Source: Bradyrhizobium sp. Ai1a-2 (GTDB lineage Bacteria > Pseudomonadota > Alphaproteobacteria > Rhizobiales > Xanthobacteraceae). Taken from it: DNA of 64,000 nt. A program made the translations under genes and the position numbers. Position 1 is the stretch's first letter. Each line of letters starts with the position of its first letter. Below are positions 54,479 to 62,904 of the stretch, one piece after another. The stretch is taken from NCBI RefSeq assembly GCF_000426245.1, contig NZ_AUEZ01000028.1, positions 1 to 64,000 on the forward strand. Direction: 5' to 3'. Below the pieces are notes generated by a model. It was not told where the DNA came from, did not search any database, and saw only the letters and a program-made list of their open reading frames with translations.

Positions 54479-55416
54479 GCGTGGGGCGCTGCCGGCACGG
54501 TTTCCGGTGCCGTGACGATCTGGGCGGGCGTGGTCACCTCCGGCGCAGGCTTCGGGGGCACCTGCAGCGGCGGCGATTTGGTAAGCAGGCGGCACAGCCG
54601 CGCCAGCGTCGCGCGCATGTCGTGGCGATGCACGACCATATCGACCATGCCGTGGTCGCGAAGATATTCGGCGCGCTGGAATCCGTCCGGCAGTTTCTCG
54701 CGGATGGTCTGCTCGATCACGCGCGCACCGGCAAAACCGATCAGCGCGCCGGGCTCGGCGATATGCACATCGCCCAGCATCGCATAGGAGGCGGTGACGC
54801 CGCCGGTAGTCGGATTGGTCAGCACCACGATATAGGGCTGCTTGGCCTCGCGCAGCATCTGCACGCCGACGGTGGTGCGCGGCATCTGCATCAGCGACAG
54901 GATGCCTTCCTGCATCCGCGCGCCGCCCGAAGCCGCGAACACGATGAAGGGCGACTTCTTCTCGACCGCAAGCTCGAGCCCGCGCACCATCGCTTCACCG
55001 GCAGCCATGCCGAGCGAACCGCCCATGAAATCGAAATCCTGCACCGCGATCACGACGCCGGCGCCTTCGAGCTTGCCGTAACCCACCTTGATCGCGTCGT
55101 TCAGCGCGGTCTTCACCCGCGCGTCCTTGATGCGGTCGACATATTTGCGCTCGTCGCGGAACTTCAGCGGGTCAGGCGTCACGTCCGGCACCGCGACGTC
55201 GAACCAGGTCTCGTTGTCGAAGATCGACTTGAGACGCGCCACTGCGCCCATGCGCATGTGGTAGTTCGAGCCGGGTATGACGAACTGGTTGGCCTCGACG
55301 TCCTTGTAGAACACGAGCTGCCCGGAATCCGGGCACTTGATCCAAAGGTTCTCCGGCGTCTCGCGCCGCAGGATGCTGCGGATCTTCGGCCGGACGACAT
55401 TGGTGAGCCAGTTCAT
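54475..55416 (-). CDS. accD: Acetyl-CoA carboxylase carboxyltransferase subunit beta
   Basis: AccD is the beta half of the carboxyltransferase that makes malonyl-CoA. The 313-residue protein has the crotonase-like core (GAGVVIAVQDFDFMGGSLG, PFIVFAASGGARMQEGILSL, LTNPTTGGVTASYAMLGD). At the N-terminus, where E. coli AccD has a four-cysteine zinc ribbon, only one cysteine remains (WIKCPDSGQLVF, then QFVIPGSNYHM). The C-terminal tail is Pro/Ala-rich. ATG at 55416 gives the typical MNWLTNVVRPKIRS start. Downstream of trpA. Confidence 0.95.
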   Translation of the reverse strand: MNWLTNVVRPKIRSILRRETPENLWIKCPDSGQLVFYKDVEANQFVIPGSNYHMRMGAVARLKSIFDNETWFDVAVPDVTPDPLKFRDERKYVDRIKDARVKTALNDAIKVGYGKLEGAGVVIAVQDFDFMGGSLGMAAGEAMVRGLELAVEKKSPFIVFAASGGARMQEGILSLMQMPRTTVGVQMLREAKQPYIVVLTNPTTGGVTASYAMLGDVHIAEPGALIGFAGARVIEQTIREKLPDGFQRAEYLRDHGMVDMVVHRHDMRATLARLCRLLTKSPPLQVPPKPAPEVTTPAQIVTAPETVPAAPHA

Positions 55417-55516
55417 GTTTCGCTCCAGAATGCGGTCGGTTCCGCATCTATCCACGGGTGGATATATGGCGGGCCGGGTAACCCCCGGCAAGCCGCCCTG
55501 CAACCACGATTGCAGC

Positions 55517-56353
55517 CTATTCGGCCGCTTGTTTGGCGCCCCGCACGCCCTGCGCCAGCGCGGCGGCAAGGTCGGCGACAGCGGTCACGGTCTTGGCGGT
55601 AGCCCGCCCCTCCGCATCGAGGCTGCCGCGCAAGGCATCAACCAGCGCGGTGCCGACCACCGCACCATTGGCGCTTTCGGCGATCGCCCGCGCGGCTTCC
55701 GGCGTGCGGATGCCGAAACCGACGCAAACCGGCAATTCGGTATGCCGCTTGATGCGCGCCACCGCTTCGCCGACCGCCCTGGCGTCCGCCGCAGCAGCAC
55801 CGGTGATGCCGGTGATCGAGACATAATAGACGAAGCCCGAGGTGTTCGCGAGCACCGCCGGCAGGCGCTTGTCGTCAGTGGTCGGCGTCGCCAGCCGGAT
55901 GAAATTGAGCCCGGCCTTCATCGCCGGCAGGCACAGCTCGGTGTCCTCCTCCGGCGGTAGGTCGACAATGATCAGACCATCGACGCCAGCGGTCTTGGCA
56001 TCGGCGAGGAACTTGTCGACGCCGTAGATGTAGATCGGATTGTAGTAGCCCATCATCACCAGCGGCGTCGCGTCATCGTCCTTGCGGAAGCTGCGCACCA
56101 TCTCGAGCGTCTTCCTGAGCGTCATGCCGCCCTTGAGCGCGCGCAAGCCGGCCGCCTGGATCGACGGACCGTCCGCCATCGGATCGGTGAAGGGCATGCC
56201 GATCTCGATGATGTCAGCACCCGCCTTCGGCAACGCCTTGAGGATGTCGAGCGACGTCGCAGGATCGGGATCGCCGGCCATCACGAAGGTGACAAAGGCG
56301 GAGCGGCCCTGCTTCGCGAGCTCGGCAAAACGTGCATCGATACGGGTGGTCAC
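55517..56353 (-). CDS. trpA: Tryptophan synthase subunit alpha
   Basis: TrpA cleaves indole-3-glycerol phosphate to indole, which is channelled to TrpB. The 278-residue TIM barrel has the catalytic Glu in IEIGMPFTDPMADG, YYNPIYIYGVDKFL, the Asp in GLIIVDLPPEE, and the phosphate-binding VCVGFGIRTPEAARAI. ATG overlaps the trpB stop by four bases. Confidence 0.97.
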   Translation of the reverse strand: MTTRIDARFAELAKQGRSAFVTFVMAGDPDPATSLDILKALPKAGADIIEIGMPFTDPMADGPSIQAAGLRALKGGMTLRKTLEMVRSFRKDDDATPLVMMGYYNPIYIYGVDKFLADAKTAGVDGLIIVDLPPEEDTELCLPAMKAGLNFIRLATPTTDDKRLPAVLANTSGFVYYVSITGITGAAAADARAVGEAVARIKRHTELPVCVGFGIRTPEAARAIAESANGAVVGTALVDALRGSLDAEGRATAKTVTAVADLAAALAQGVRGAKQAAE

Positions 56354-57567
56354 TTGTTTCGGCCCTTCAAGATGTCGCCGACCTGCGGCACGTCCTTGTC
56401 GCCGCGGCCGGAGAGGTTGACCACCATCAGGTGATCCCTGGGCCGCTTCGGCGCGAGCTCCATCACCTTGGCGATGGCATGCGCTGGCTCCAGCGCCGGA
56501 ATGATGCCTTCGAGCCGCGACAGCAACTGGAAGGCTTCCAGCGCCTCTTCATCGGTCGCGGAGAGATAGTTGACGCGGCCGGTTTCGTGCAGCCAGGAAT
56601 GCTCCGGCCCAATACCGGGATAGTCCAGTCCCGCCGAGATCGAGTGCGCTTCCGTGATCTGCCCGTCCTCGTCCATCAGCAGATAGGTGCGGTTGCCGTG
56701 CAGCACGCCGGGGCGGCCGCCGGCGATCGAAGCGGCATGCAATTGCGTCAGCCCATGGCCGGCGGCTTCGACGCCAAAGATCTCGACCGAGGGATCGTCG
56801 AGGAAGGGATGGAACAGACCCATCGCATTGGAGCCGCCGCCGATGCAGGCGACCAGCGAATCCGGCAGGCGGCCCTCGACCTCCTGCAATTGCTGGCGCG
56901 TTTCGATACCGATGATCGACTGGAAGTCGCGCACCATCATCGGATAGGGATGCGGGCCGGCCACCGTGCCGATGCAGTAGAACGTATTGTGCACATTGGT
57001 GACCCAATCGCGCAGCGCATCGTTCATCGCATCCTTCAACGTGCGCGCGCCCGATTGCACCGGGATCACCTTGGCGCCCAGCATCTCCATGCGGATCACG
57101 TTGGGCTGCTGCCGTGCGACGTCGACCGCGCCCATATAGACCACGCATTCGAGCCCGAACCGCGCGCACAGCGTCGCGGTGGCAACGCCGTGCTGGCCGG
57201 CGCCGGTCTCAGCGATGATGCGCTTCTTGCCCATGCGGCGCGCCAGCATGATCTGGCCGAGCACATTGTTGACCTTGTGCGAGCCGGTGTGGTTGAGCTC
57301 CTCGCGCTTGAAATAGATTTTTGCGCCGCCGAGATGCTCGGTCAGCCGCTCGGCGAAATAGAGCGGCGACGGCCGCCCGACATAGTGTTTCAGATGGCCG
57401 TCCATCTCCTTTTGGAAGGCAGGATCGGCCTTGGCCTCGGCGTAAGCCTTTTCGAGGTCGAGGATCAGCGGCATCAGCGTTTCCGCGACGAAACGTCCGC
57501 CGAAAATGCCGAAATGCCCGCGCTCGTCGGGACCGCTGCGGAAAGAGTTGGGCAGTGCTGGGCTCAT
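56350..57567 (-). CDS. trpB: Tryptophan synthase subunit beta
   Basis: TrpB condenses indole with serine using PLP. The 405-residue protein has the PLP lysine in NHTGSHKVNNVLGQ, AETGAGQHGVATAT, the glycine-rich phosphate loop CIGGGSNAMG, and EDGQITEAHSISAGLDYPG. ATG at 57567 fits the family; the open frame upstream continues into the repeat that forms the 3' end of trpF. Eight bases separate it from the trpF stop. Confidence 0.97.
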   Translation of the reverse strand: MSPALPNSFRSGPDERGHFGIFGGRFVAETLMPLILDLEKAYAEAKADPAFQKEMDGHLKHYVGRPSPLYFAERLTEHLGGAKIYFKREELNHTGSHKVNNVLGQIMLARRMGKKRIIAETGAGQHGVATATLCARFGLECVVYMGAVDVARQQPNVIRMEMLGAKVIPVQSGARTLKDAMNDALRDWVTNVHNTFYCIGTVAGPHPYPMMVRDFQSIIGIETRQQLQEVEGRLPDSLVACIGGGSNAMGLFHPFLDDPSVEIFGVEAAGHGLTQLHAASIAGGRPGVLHGNRTYLLMDEDGQITEAHSISAGLDYPGIGPEHSWLHETGRVNYLSATDEEALEAFQLLSRLEGIIPALEPAHAIAKVMELAPKRPRDHLMVVNLSGRGDKDVPQVGDILKGRNK

Positions 57568-57574
57568 CGAACCG

Positions 57575-58390
57575 TCAATTCTTCTGTGGCGCGCGCGGGC
57601 GCGCTGTCTCTGCTCCCTCGCCCCGCCCTTGCGGGGAGAGGGGCTCTCTCCACAAATTCGGTGAGAGCTGTGACCGCGGTGGCTCCCCCTCACCCGGATC
57701 GCTAGCGCGATCCGACCTCTCCCCGTAAACGGGGAGAGGTGAAGGAAGGTCTGTGGCGCGCGCGGCGCGGATGAAGGCGCGGATCAGCTCGGGATCCTTG
57801 ATGCCCGGTGACCGTTCCACGCCGGAGGAAATATCGACGCCGCCCGCACGGGTCACACGGACAGCTTCGGCGACGTTGTCGGCATTCAGCCCGCCGGAGA
57901 CCATGAAGGGCAACGCAAGCTCGAGCCGTTCCAGCACGTGCCAGTCGAACACCGCACCGAGCCCTCCCGGCCGCGTCGCGCCCTTCGGGGCCCGCGCGTC
58001 GAACAGGATGCGGTCGGCGACGGCGGCATAGCCTGCGAGCCGCGCGAGATCGGCTGCCGTTTCGACAGCGAGCACCTTCATCACGTGCAGGCCGAATCTC
58101 TGCTTGATGTCGCGCACGCGCGCCACCGTCTCCTTGCCATGCAGTTGCAGGACATCGGGCTGAAGCGTCTCGACGATGTTTTCGACCGTGGCGTCGTCCG
58201 CATCGACGGTGAGCGCCACCTTCACGGCGCGGCCCTTTGCCTGCCGGCCGAGCTCCCGCGCGCTCTCGAGCGAGAGATGCCGCGGCGAGGGTGGAAAGAA
58301 CACGAAGCCCACCATGTCGGCACCGGTCTCGAGCGCGACGTCGAGCGTCTCGCGCGTAGACAGGCCGCAGATTTTGACGAGCAGGGACAT
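57575..58390 (-). CDS. trpF: Phosphoribosylanthranilate isomerase with a repeat-derived C-terminal extension
   Basis: TrpF performs the Amadori rearrangement before indole-glycerol phosphate synthesis. The core, residues 1 to about 215, is normal: catalytic Cys in VKICGLST, catalytic Asp in TVDADD, LQLHGKE, SGGLNADNV, GVDISSGVE. Family members usually end near residue 205-220. Here the frame continues for about 55 residues (PSPLPVYGERSDRASDPGEG onward) entirely within a family F palindromic repeat, so the tail is almost certainly nonfunctional or tolerated. ATG at 58390. First of trpFBA. Confidence 0.93.
   Translation of the reverse strand: MSLLVKICGLSTRETLDVALETGADMVGFVFFPPSPRHLSLESARELGRQAKGRAVKVALTVDADDATVENIVETLQPDVLQLHGKETVARVRDIKQRFGLHVMKVLAVETAADLARLAGYAAVADRILFDARAPKGATRPGGLGAVFDWHVLERLELALPFMVSGGLNADNVAEAVRVTRAGGVDISSGVERSPGIKDPELIRAFIRAARATDLPSPLPVYGERSDRASDPGEGEPPRSQLSPNLWREPLSPQGRGEGAETARPRAPQKN
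57612..57745. repeat. Palindromic repeat, family F, inside the trpF 3' end
   Basis: CTCGCCCCGCCCTTGCGGGG at the left and CTCTCCCCGTAAACGGGGAG at the right, with CACCCGGATCGCTAGCGCGAT in the middle, match the architecture of the element at 32908. The element is read in frame by trpF and supplies its last codons. Confidence 0.85.
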
Positions 58391-58450
58391 GGTCTCTCAG
58401 GGGCGTTGTAACGGCCGGAACTGGCAGCTCCGGCACGGACGGGGCGGGTT

Positions 58451-58843
58451 CTACAACGTCGCGCCCTGCTTGTCTCGCCCAACGACCCCCGAGGAGCCGC
58501 CATTTGCCGGACCTGTGAGGCGACGCCGTTCAGCCTGGGCTGCGGTCAAGGCGCTGCGCAGATCGGCCAGTTCCGTTTGGGCCTGACGGGCATCAGCCTC
58601 ATGCTGCCGTGCCGCACGGCGCCAGCGATGCTGCCGGAACCACGTCGCCGTGCCGCCCGCGATCACGCCCAGGATCGCGACGATAATGAGCACCAGGAAT
58701 AACGGCAGCGTTACCGCGACTGTCGGAGTGGCCGAATTGAACGGATCGAATGAAACCGTCACCAGGTGACGATTCGCGACGGCGAAGATGATGAAGAACA
58801 GGCCAAGCAGGACGACGAGCAGCGTCGTGAAGAACTTTCGCAT
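58451..58843 (-). CDS. LapA-domain (DUF1049) membrane protein
   Basis: This 130-residue protein has two predicted membrane helices (FFTTLLVVLLGLFFIIFAVA and LPLFLVLIIVAILGVIAGG), separated by NRHLVTVSFDPF, the LapA signature, then a basic and coiled-coil C-terminal tail (RAARQHEADARQAQTELADL). LapA/LapB in E. coli affect LPS assembly control; LapB is not adjacent here. It lies between ihfB and trpF as in other alphaproteobacteria. ATG at 58843 preferred over one five codons upstream. Confidence 0.87.
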   Translation of the reverse strand: MRKFFTTLLVVLLGLFFIIFAVANRHLVTVSFDPFNSATPTVAVTLPLFLVLIIVAILGVIAGGTATWFRQHRWRRAARQHEADARQAQTELADLRSALTAAQAERRRLTGPANGGSSGVVGRDKQGATL

Positions 58844-58924
58844 CACCATCCCTCGCATCGGCCGACAATCGCGCGCCGATCTATAGCAACCGGAGACGCG
58901 GATGCGCCAGCGGTCTCCTCGAGA

Positions 58925-59245
58925 TCAGGCGCTCGGTTCCGGCGAGCTGCCGCCGCTGCTATCGGCGTCGCGGTTCAGGCGTTCGCGCATTTCCTTGCCG
59001 GTCTTGAAGAACGGAACGCTCTTCTGATCAACCGGAACGTGCGCACCCGTTCTCGGATTGCGACCGGCCCGCGCTGGACGATGTTTCACCGAAAAAGCGC
59101 CGAAGCCGCGCAGCTCAACCCGATCGCCGCGCGCCAGCGCTGCCACGATCTCATCGAGGATCGCATTGACGATATTCTCGACATCCCGCTGGTAGAGATG
59201 CGGGTTGTGCTCGGCGATACGCTGAACAAGTTCGGATTTGATCAT
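58925..59245 (-). CDS. ihfB: Integration host factor subunit beta
   Basis: IHF is a DNA-bending nucleoid protein. The 106-residue beta subunit has the family core (IKSELVQRIAEHNPHLYQRD, VELRGFGAFSVKHRPARAGR), the DNA-intercalating proline arm GRNPRTG, and the short C-terminal tail typical of alphaproteobacteria. ATG at 59245. Downstream of sppA and upstream of the LapA-type gene. Confidence 0.96.
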   Translation of the reverse strand: MIKSELVQRIAEHNPHLYQRDVENIVNAILDEIVAALARGDRVELRGFGAFSVKHRPARAGRNPRTGAHVPVDQKSVPFFKTGKEMRERLNRDADSSGGSSPEPSA

Positions 59246-59416
59246 CGAGAGTTTGGCCCGGGACCTTGCGGATATCCATTTCCGTGAAAATGCCTTGAAC
59301 TGTCAAGACGCTAAATCACTTTTGGCGCCAAGGAAGAGCCGTGACAAATGGCCCGAGCCCGGCTTTTCGCGATTCCCGCAATACGGGAGTGCGACCAAAG
59401 ACCGATTGTGCACATC

Positions 59417-60394
59417 TCAATTGCTCCCCGACGGCTGCCATAGCGCCAGCATGCCGTCCATGCCGAGCCGATCGACAGCCTGGACGAGGCCGGCCTGTTC
59501 AATGCGGCGAGCGATTGCGTTCAAACCAAATGCATCAAGCGTGACCGAAGCGGCCGTGCGCAGGAATGTCAGATCGCCGAATCGCGGATTGAGCCGGAAA
59601 TCGCGCACCGGCAATTCACTCTTGATCTTCTTCTCCTGGACCAGCCAGGCGACCGCGCTCTTCTCATCGCCGAGCTGATCGACGAGCTTCAATTCGACCG
59701 CCTGGCGGCCGGTGAAGACACGCCCGTCCGCGACCTTTTCGAGCAAGGCATCATCCATGCCGCGCCGCTCCTTTACGAGGCCGCGGAACCAGGCATAGGA
59801 ATCCTTCACCAGCGCATCGATCGCGGCGCGCGCTTCCGGGCTGGTCGGCTCGAAGCCGTTGGGCGCCGCTTTCAGCGGCGAGGACTTTATCTCCTCGACC
59901 TTCACGCCCACGGTTTTCAGCAGCTCACTGACATTCGGAAACTGGAACAGCACGCCGATCGAGCCGACCAGCGAGCTCTGCCGCGCGATGATGTGATCGG
60001 CGGCAATCGCGGTGATGTAGCCCCCGGACGCCGCCAATCCCTCGACCACTACGACCAGCGGCTTCTTCGCCTTCAGCCGCGTCAGTGCGTCGTAAAGCTG
60101 CTCCGAACCAGCGGTGGTGCCACCGGGCGAATTGATGTGAACGATGACAGCCGCGGCTTGCGACTTCTCCAGCCGCTCCAGCGCCTCGACACGATCCTGG
60201 TCGCTGCGGATCAGGCCCTCGATATTGATGCGTGCGATCGATCCCGCCGTCGTCAGCGAGCCGCGCCCGCCTGCTACGATCACGCCGACGCCGACAAGAG
60301 CCGCGATCGCAACCACCGCAGCCGCGACGCGCCAGAAGGTCAGCTTGCGGCGAATCCGGCGACGATCGACGATCACGTCTGAATCAAGCGACAT
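59417..60394 (-). CDS. sppA: Signal peptide peptidase SppA
   Basis: SppA degrades cleaved signal peptides in or at the inner membrane. The 325-residue protein has one N-terminal membrane helix (VAAAVVAIAALVGVGVIVAG) and a ClpP-like domain: HINSPGGTTAGSEQLYDAL, EGLAASGGYITAIAAD, the nucleophile Ser in SLVGSIGVLFQFP, and the general-base Lys in EIKSSPLKAAPN. This is the short, single-domain type. ATG at 60394 with GGAG upstream. It lies downstream of the rpsA terminator, so it likely has its own promoter. Confidence 0.93.
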   Translation of the reverse strand: MSLDSDVIVDRRRIRRKLTFWRVAAAVVAIAALVGVGVIVAGGRGSLTTAGSIARINIEGLIRSDQDRVEALERLEKSQAAAVIVHINSPGGTTAGSEQLYDALTRLKAKKPLVVVVEGLAASGGYITAIAADHIIARQSSLVGSIGVLFQFPNVSELLKTVGVKVEEIKSSPLKAAPNGFEPTSPEARAAIDALVKDSYAWFRGLVKERRGMDDALLEKVADGRVFTGRQAVELKLVDQLGDEKSAVAWLVQEKKIKSELPVRDFRLNPRFGDLTFLRTAASVTLDAFGLNAIARRIEQAGLVQAVDRLGMDGMLALWQPSGSN

Positions 60395-60544
60395 CGAAAT
60401 CTCCAAAAGAGCTCAACACGTTCTTGCAATCACAGGATGACGGAGAGGTTATCAAAATACATCAATTGCGGTGCAATATGAAGAAAACAAGGCTGGCATA
60501 GGGTTACAAGCGTAGCACGGCTGGAATAGCCCGAGATACGCAGC

Positions 60545-60576
60545 CGTAGCCGGGATGAAGCCAACGGGGCTACGAC
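60545..60576. repeat. Fragment of a family E palindromic repeat
   Basis: GTAGCCGGGATGAAGCCAACG followed by GGGCTACG is a shortened copy lacking the middle of the element. It lies between sppA and rpsA, beside the rpsA terminator. Confidence 0.6.
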
Positions 60577-60593
60577 GATGGACAAGCCCCAAA

Positions 60594-60620
60594 CAAAAAG
60601 CCCCGGCCGAAGCCGGGGCT
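60594..60620 (-). terminator. Intrinsic terminator after rpsA
   Basis: On the minus strand AGCCCCGGC-TTCG-GCCGGGGCT forms a perfect 9-pair stem with a stable TTCG tetraloop, followed by TTTT and GTTT. It starts 26 bases after the rpsA stop. Confidence 0.92.
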
Positions 60621-60645
60621 TGATGACGACGAAGAAAGCAAGTGC

Positions 60646-62355
60646 TCACTTCTCGTTGGCACGATTCTTGAGTGCGGTGCCGAGAATATCGCCGAGCGTC
60701 GCGCCCGAATCGGAGGAGCCGTACTGCGCGATGGCTTCCTTCTCTTCGGCGACTTCCAGCGCCTTGATTGAGACCTGCACCTTGCGGGCCTTCTTGTCGA
60801 ACTGGATCACCCGCGCATCGACCTTCTCGCCGACGGCGAAGCGTTCGGAGCGCTGATCGTTGCGGTCACGGGCGAGTTCCGAGCGCTTGATGAAGGTGGT
60901 GAAGTCGGTGCCGGCGATCTTCACCTCGATGCCGCTCTCCTTCACTTCGAGCACCTCGCAGGTCACGACCGCGCCCTTCTTGACGTCGCCCGGCTCGGCG
61001 AAGGGATCGCCCTCGAGCTGCTTGACGCCGAGCGAGATGCGCTCCTTCTCGACATCGACGTCGAGCACGACCGCCTTGACCACGTCGCTCTTCTTGAAGT
61101 TGTCGATCACCTGCTCGCCCGGAAGCTTCCAGTCGAGATCGGACAGGTGAACCATGCCGTCGACGTCGCCTTCTAGACCCAGGAACAGGCCGAACTCGGT
61201 CTTGTTCTTGACCTCGCCCTCGACCACCGAACCGACCGGATGCTTCTCGACGAAGACTTCCCAGGGATTGCGCATGGTCTGCTTGAGGCCGAGCGAGATG
61301 CGCCGCTTGACCGAATCGACTTCCAGCACCTGCACCTCGACTTCCTGCGAGGTGGAGACGATCTTGCCGGGATGCATGTTCTTCTTGGTCCACGACATCT
61401 CGGAGACGTGGATCAGGCCTTCGATGCCCGGCTCGAGCTCGACGAACGCGCCGTAGTCGGTGATGTTGGTAACGCGGCCGGTGAAGCGGGCGCCGAGCGG
61501 ATACTTCGCCTCGATGCCCTGCCACGGATCGTCCAGCAGCTGCTTCATGCCGAGCGAGATGCGGTGCGTCTCGTGGTTGATCTTGATGATCTTGACCTTC
61601 ACGGTCTGGCCGATGGAGAGCACCTCGGTCGGGTGATTGACGCGGCGCCAGGCGATGTCGGTGACGTGCAGCAGGCCATCGATGCCGCCGAGGTCCACGA
61701 ACGCACCGTAGTCGGTGATGTTCTTGACCACGCCGTCGATCACCTGACCCTCTTCGAGGTTCTGCACCAGTTCCTGGCGCTGCTCGGCACGGGTCTCTTC
61801 CAGCACGGTGCGGCGCGACACCACGATGTTGCCGCGGCGGCGGTCCATCTTGAGGATCTGGAACGGCTGCGAGTTGTTCATCAGCGGCGCGACGTCGCGG
61901 ATCGGACGGATATCGACCTGCGAGCGCGGCAGGAAGGCCACGGCGCCGTCGAGGTCGACGGTGAAGCCGCCCTTGACCTGGTTGAAGATGACGCCCGTAA
62001 CCTTTTCGTTGTTCTGGAACGCCTTCTCGAGCTTGCCCCAGCTCTCCTCACGCCGCGCCTTGTCACGCGACAGCACGGCTTCACCCAGCGCATTCTCGAT
62101 GCGGTCGAGGAACACCTCGACCTCGTCGCCGACCTTGAGATCGCTTTCGCGGCCGGGGCCGGCGAATTCGCGCAGCGCCACGCGGCCTTCGGTCTTCAGG
62201 CCGACATCGATGACGGCCATATCCTTTTCGATGGCAACCACCTTGCCCTTGACGACCGAGCTCTCCTGCAGATTGCCGCCGGCAAAGGATTCATCGAGCA
62301 TCGCGGCGAAATCGTCGCGGCTGGGATTATAGGAAGCAGCAGTATTCGAAACCAT
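60646..62355 (-). CDS. rpsA: 30S ribosomal protein S1
   Basis: S1 binds mRNA and helps structured messages enter the 30S subunit. The 569-residue protein has six S1 domains; the later four share the repeated pattern GxVxNITDYGAFVxL ... HxSxxxW (for example VTNITDYGAFVELEPGIEGL and SEMSWTKKNMHPG). ATG at 62355 gives the usual MVSN start; a longer frame has no support. It is preceded by a long, structured leader and a promoter at 62697-62725, and ends in a strong terminator. Confidence 0.97.
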   Translation of the reverse strand: MVSNTAASYNPSRDDFAAMLDESFAGGNLQESSVVKGKVVAIEKDMAVIDVGLKTEGRVALREFAGPGRESDLKVGDEVEVFLDRIENALGEAVLSRDKARREESWGKLEKAFQNNEKVTGVIFNQVKGGFTVDLDGAVAFLPRSQVDIRPIRDVAPLMNNSQPFQILKMDRRRGNIVVSRRTVLEETRAEQRQELVQNLEEGQVIDGVVKNITDYGAFVDLGGIDGLLHVTDIAWRRVNHPTEVLSIGQTVKVKIIKINHETHRISLGMKQLLDDPWQGIEAKYPLGARFTGRVTNITDYGAFVELEPGIEGLIHVSEMSWTKKNMHPGKIVSTSQEVEVQVLEVDSVKRRISLGLKQTMRNPWEVFVEKHPVGSVVEGEVKNKTEFGLFLGLEGDVDGMVHLSDLDWKLPGEQVIDNFKKSDVVKAVVLDVDVEKERISLGVKQLEGDPFAEPGDVKKGAVVTCEVLEVKESGIEVKIAGTDFTTFIKRSELARDRNDQRSERFAVGEKVDARVIQFDKKARKVQVSIKALEVAEEKEAIAQYGSSDSGATLGDILGTALKNRANEK

Positions 62356-62507
62356 ATGTTCTCCAGATGCGGGTGTCTTGCCGGCCGTTCGGGTTAAGGG
62401 CGCATCGCGCATGTGGTGTCAGGTCCGCAAATCCTGACGACCGCTCCTTGCGCGAGGGCGCAAAAGCGGGCCGGCAGCAAGCCACATGTCCGATACGTTG
62501 ATGGCGC

Positions 62508-62553
62508 GCATTCCGCAAAAGTGGAAACCGGTTTTGCGAAAGAATGCGCGTGA
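62508..62553. repeat. Variant palindromic repeat, family A-like
   Basis: CGCGCATTC at the left and GAATGCGCG at the right are inverted arms around CGCAAAAGTGGAAACCGGTT and TTGCG. The central GTGGAAACCGGTTT is shared with family A, but the arms differ. It lies within the rpsA leader. Confidence 0.65.
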
Positions 62554-62619
62554 CGTAGATGTCCGGGGCCGGAAACGAAGGATCGACGTCAAGAACCGAT
62601 GGAGCGGGCGCTCCTCCAA

Positions 62620-62670
62620 TGTCGGCCGGGGCTCATACCCCGCTGCCGGCCCGCTCGGGCGGCCCCGACA
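62620..62670 (-). ncRNA. Structured rpsA leader element, three-way junction candidate
   Basis: On the plus coordinates TGTCGG (62620-62625) pairs with CCGACA (62665-62670) and encloses two hairpins: CGGGG/CCCCG (62627-62631 with 62638-62642) and GCCC/GGGC (62649-62652 with 62657-62660). It lies 20-70 bases after the predicted transcription start. An autoregulatory role for S1 is inferred from the location; no known family was recognised. Confidence 0.45.
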
Positions 62671-62696
62671 TAGTCGATGGCGGCACGGACGCTGCT

Positions 62697-62725
62697 GATA
62701 TAATATCCACCGCCATTTTCGGCAA
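62697..62725 (-). promoter_or_regulatory. Probable rpsA promoter
   Basis: On the minus strand TTGCCG (62725-62720), 17 bases, then TATATC (62702-62697). The hexamers and spacing are identical to the promoter candidate at 10208-10236. It gives a leader of about 335 bases before rpsA. Confidence 0.6.
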
Positions 62726-62904
62726 GCCAGAAATGCCCGATTTGCGGGGCTCCGAGGCTGACACAAGCCTTAACAATGCCGGAGTGCATTTGAACAATTA
62801 TTGACCGTGTTGCGCGAAAGGCATCCGGCGCGGCTTGCGGTGGAACCCGGGCTTAAGCGAGCCCGCGCATAGTGGGGCCCACCCAAGAGACAGGGGGTAC
62901 GACC

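Larger units (their letters stand above)
62356..62904. other. Region between rpsA and the small + strand reading frame (about 550 bases)
   Basis: No larger gene is supported. Reading on the minus strand it holds the rpsA promoter (62697-62725), a probable three-way-junction hairpin in the leader (62620-62670), and a variant family A palindrome (62508-62553: CGCGCATTC ... GAATGCGCG enclosing GGAAACCGGTTTTGCG). Confidence 0.7.

Noticed and set aside
62600..62700. A tRNA gene in the rpsA upstream region, suggested by a cloverleaf-like set of hairpins
   Set aside because: No TTCGA-type T-loop, no acceptor stem of seven pairs and no anticodon arm of proper size; a structured leader fits better.
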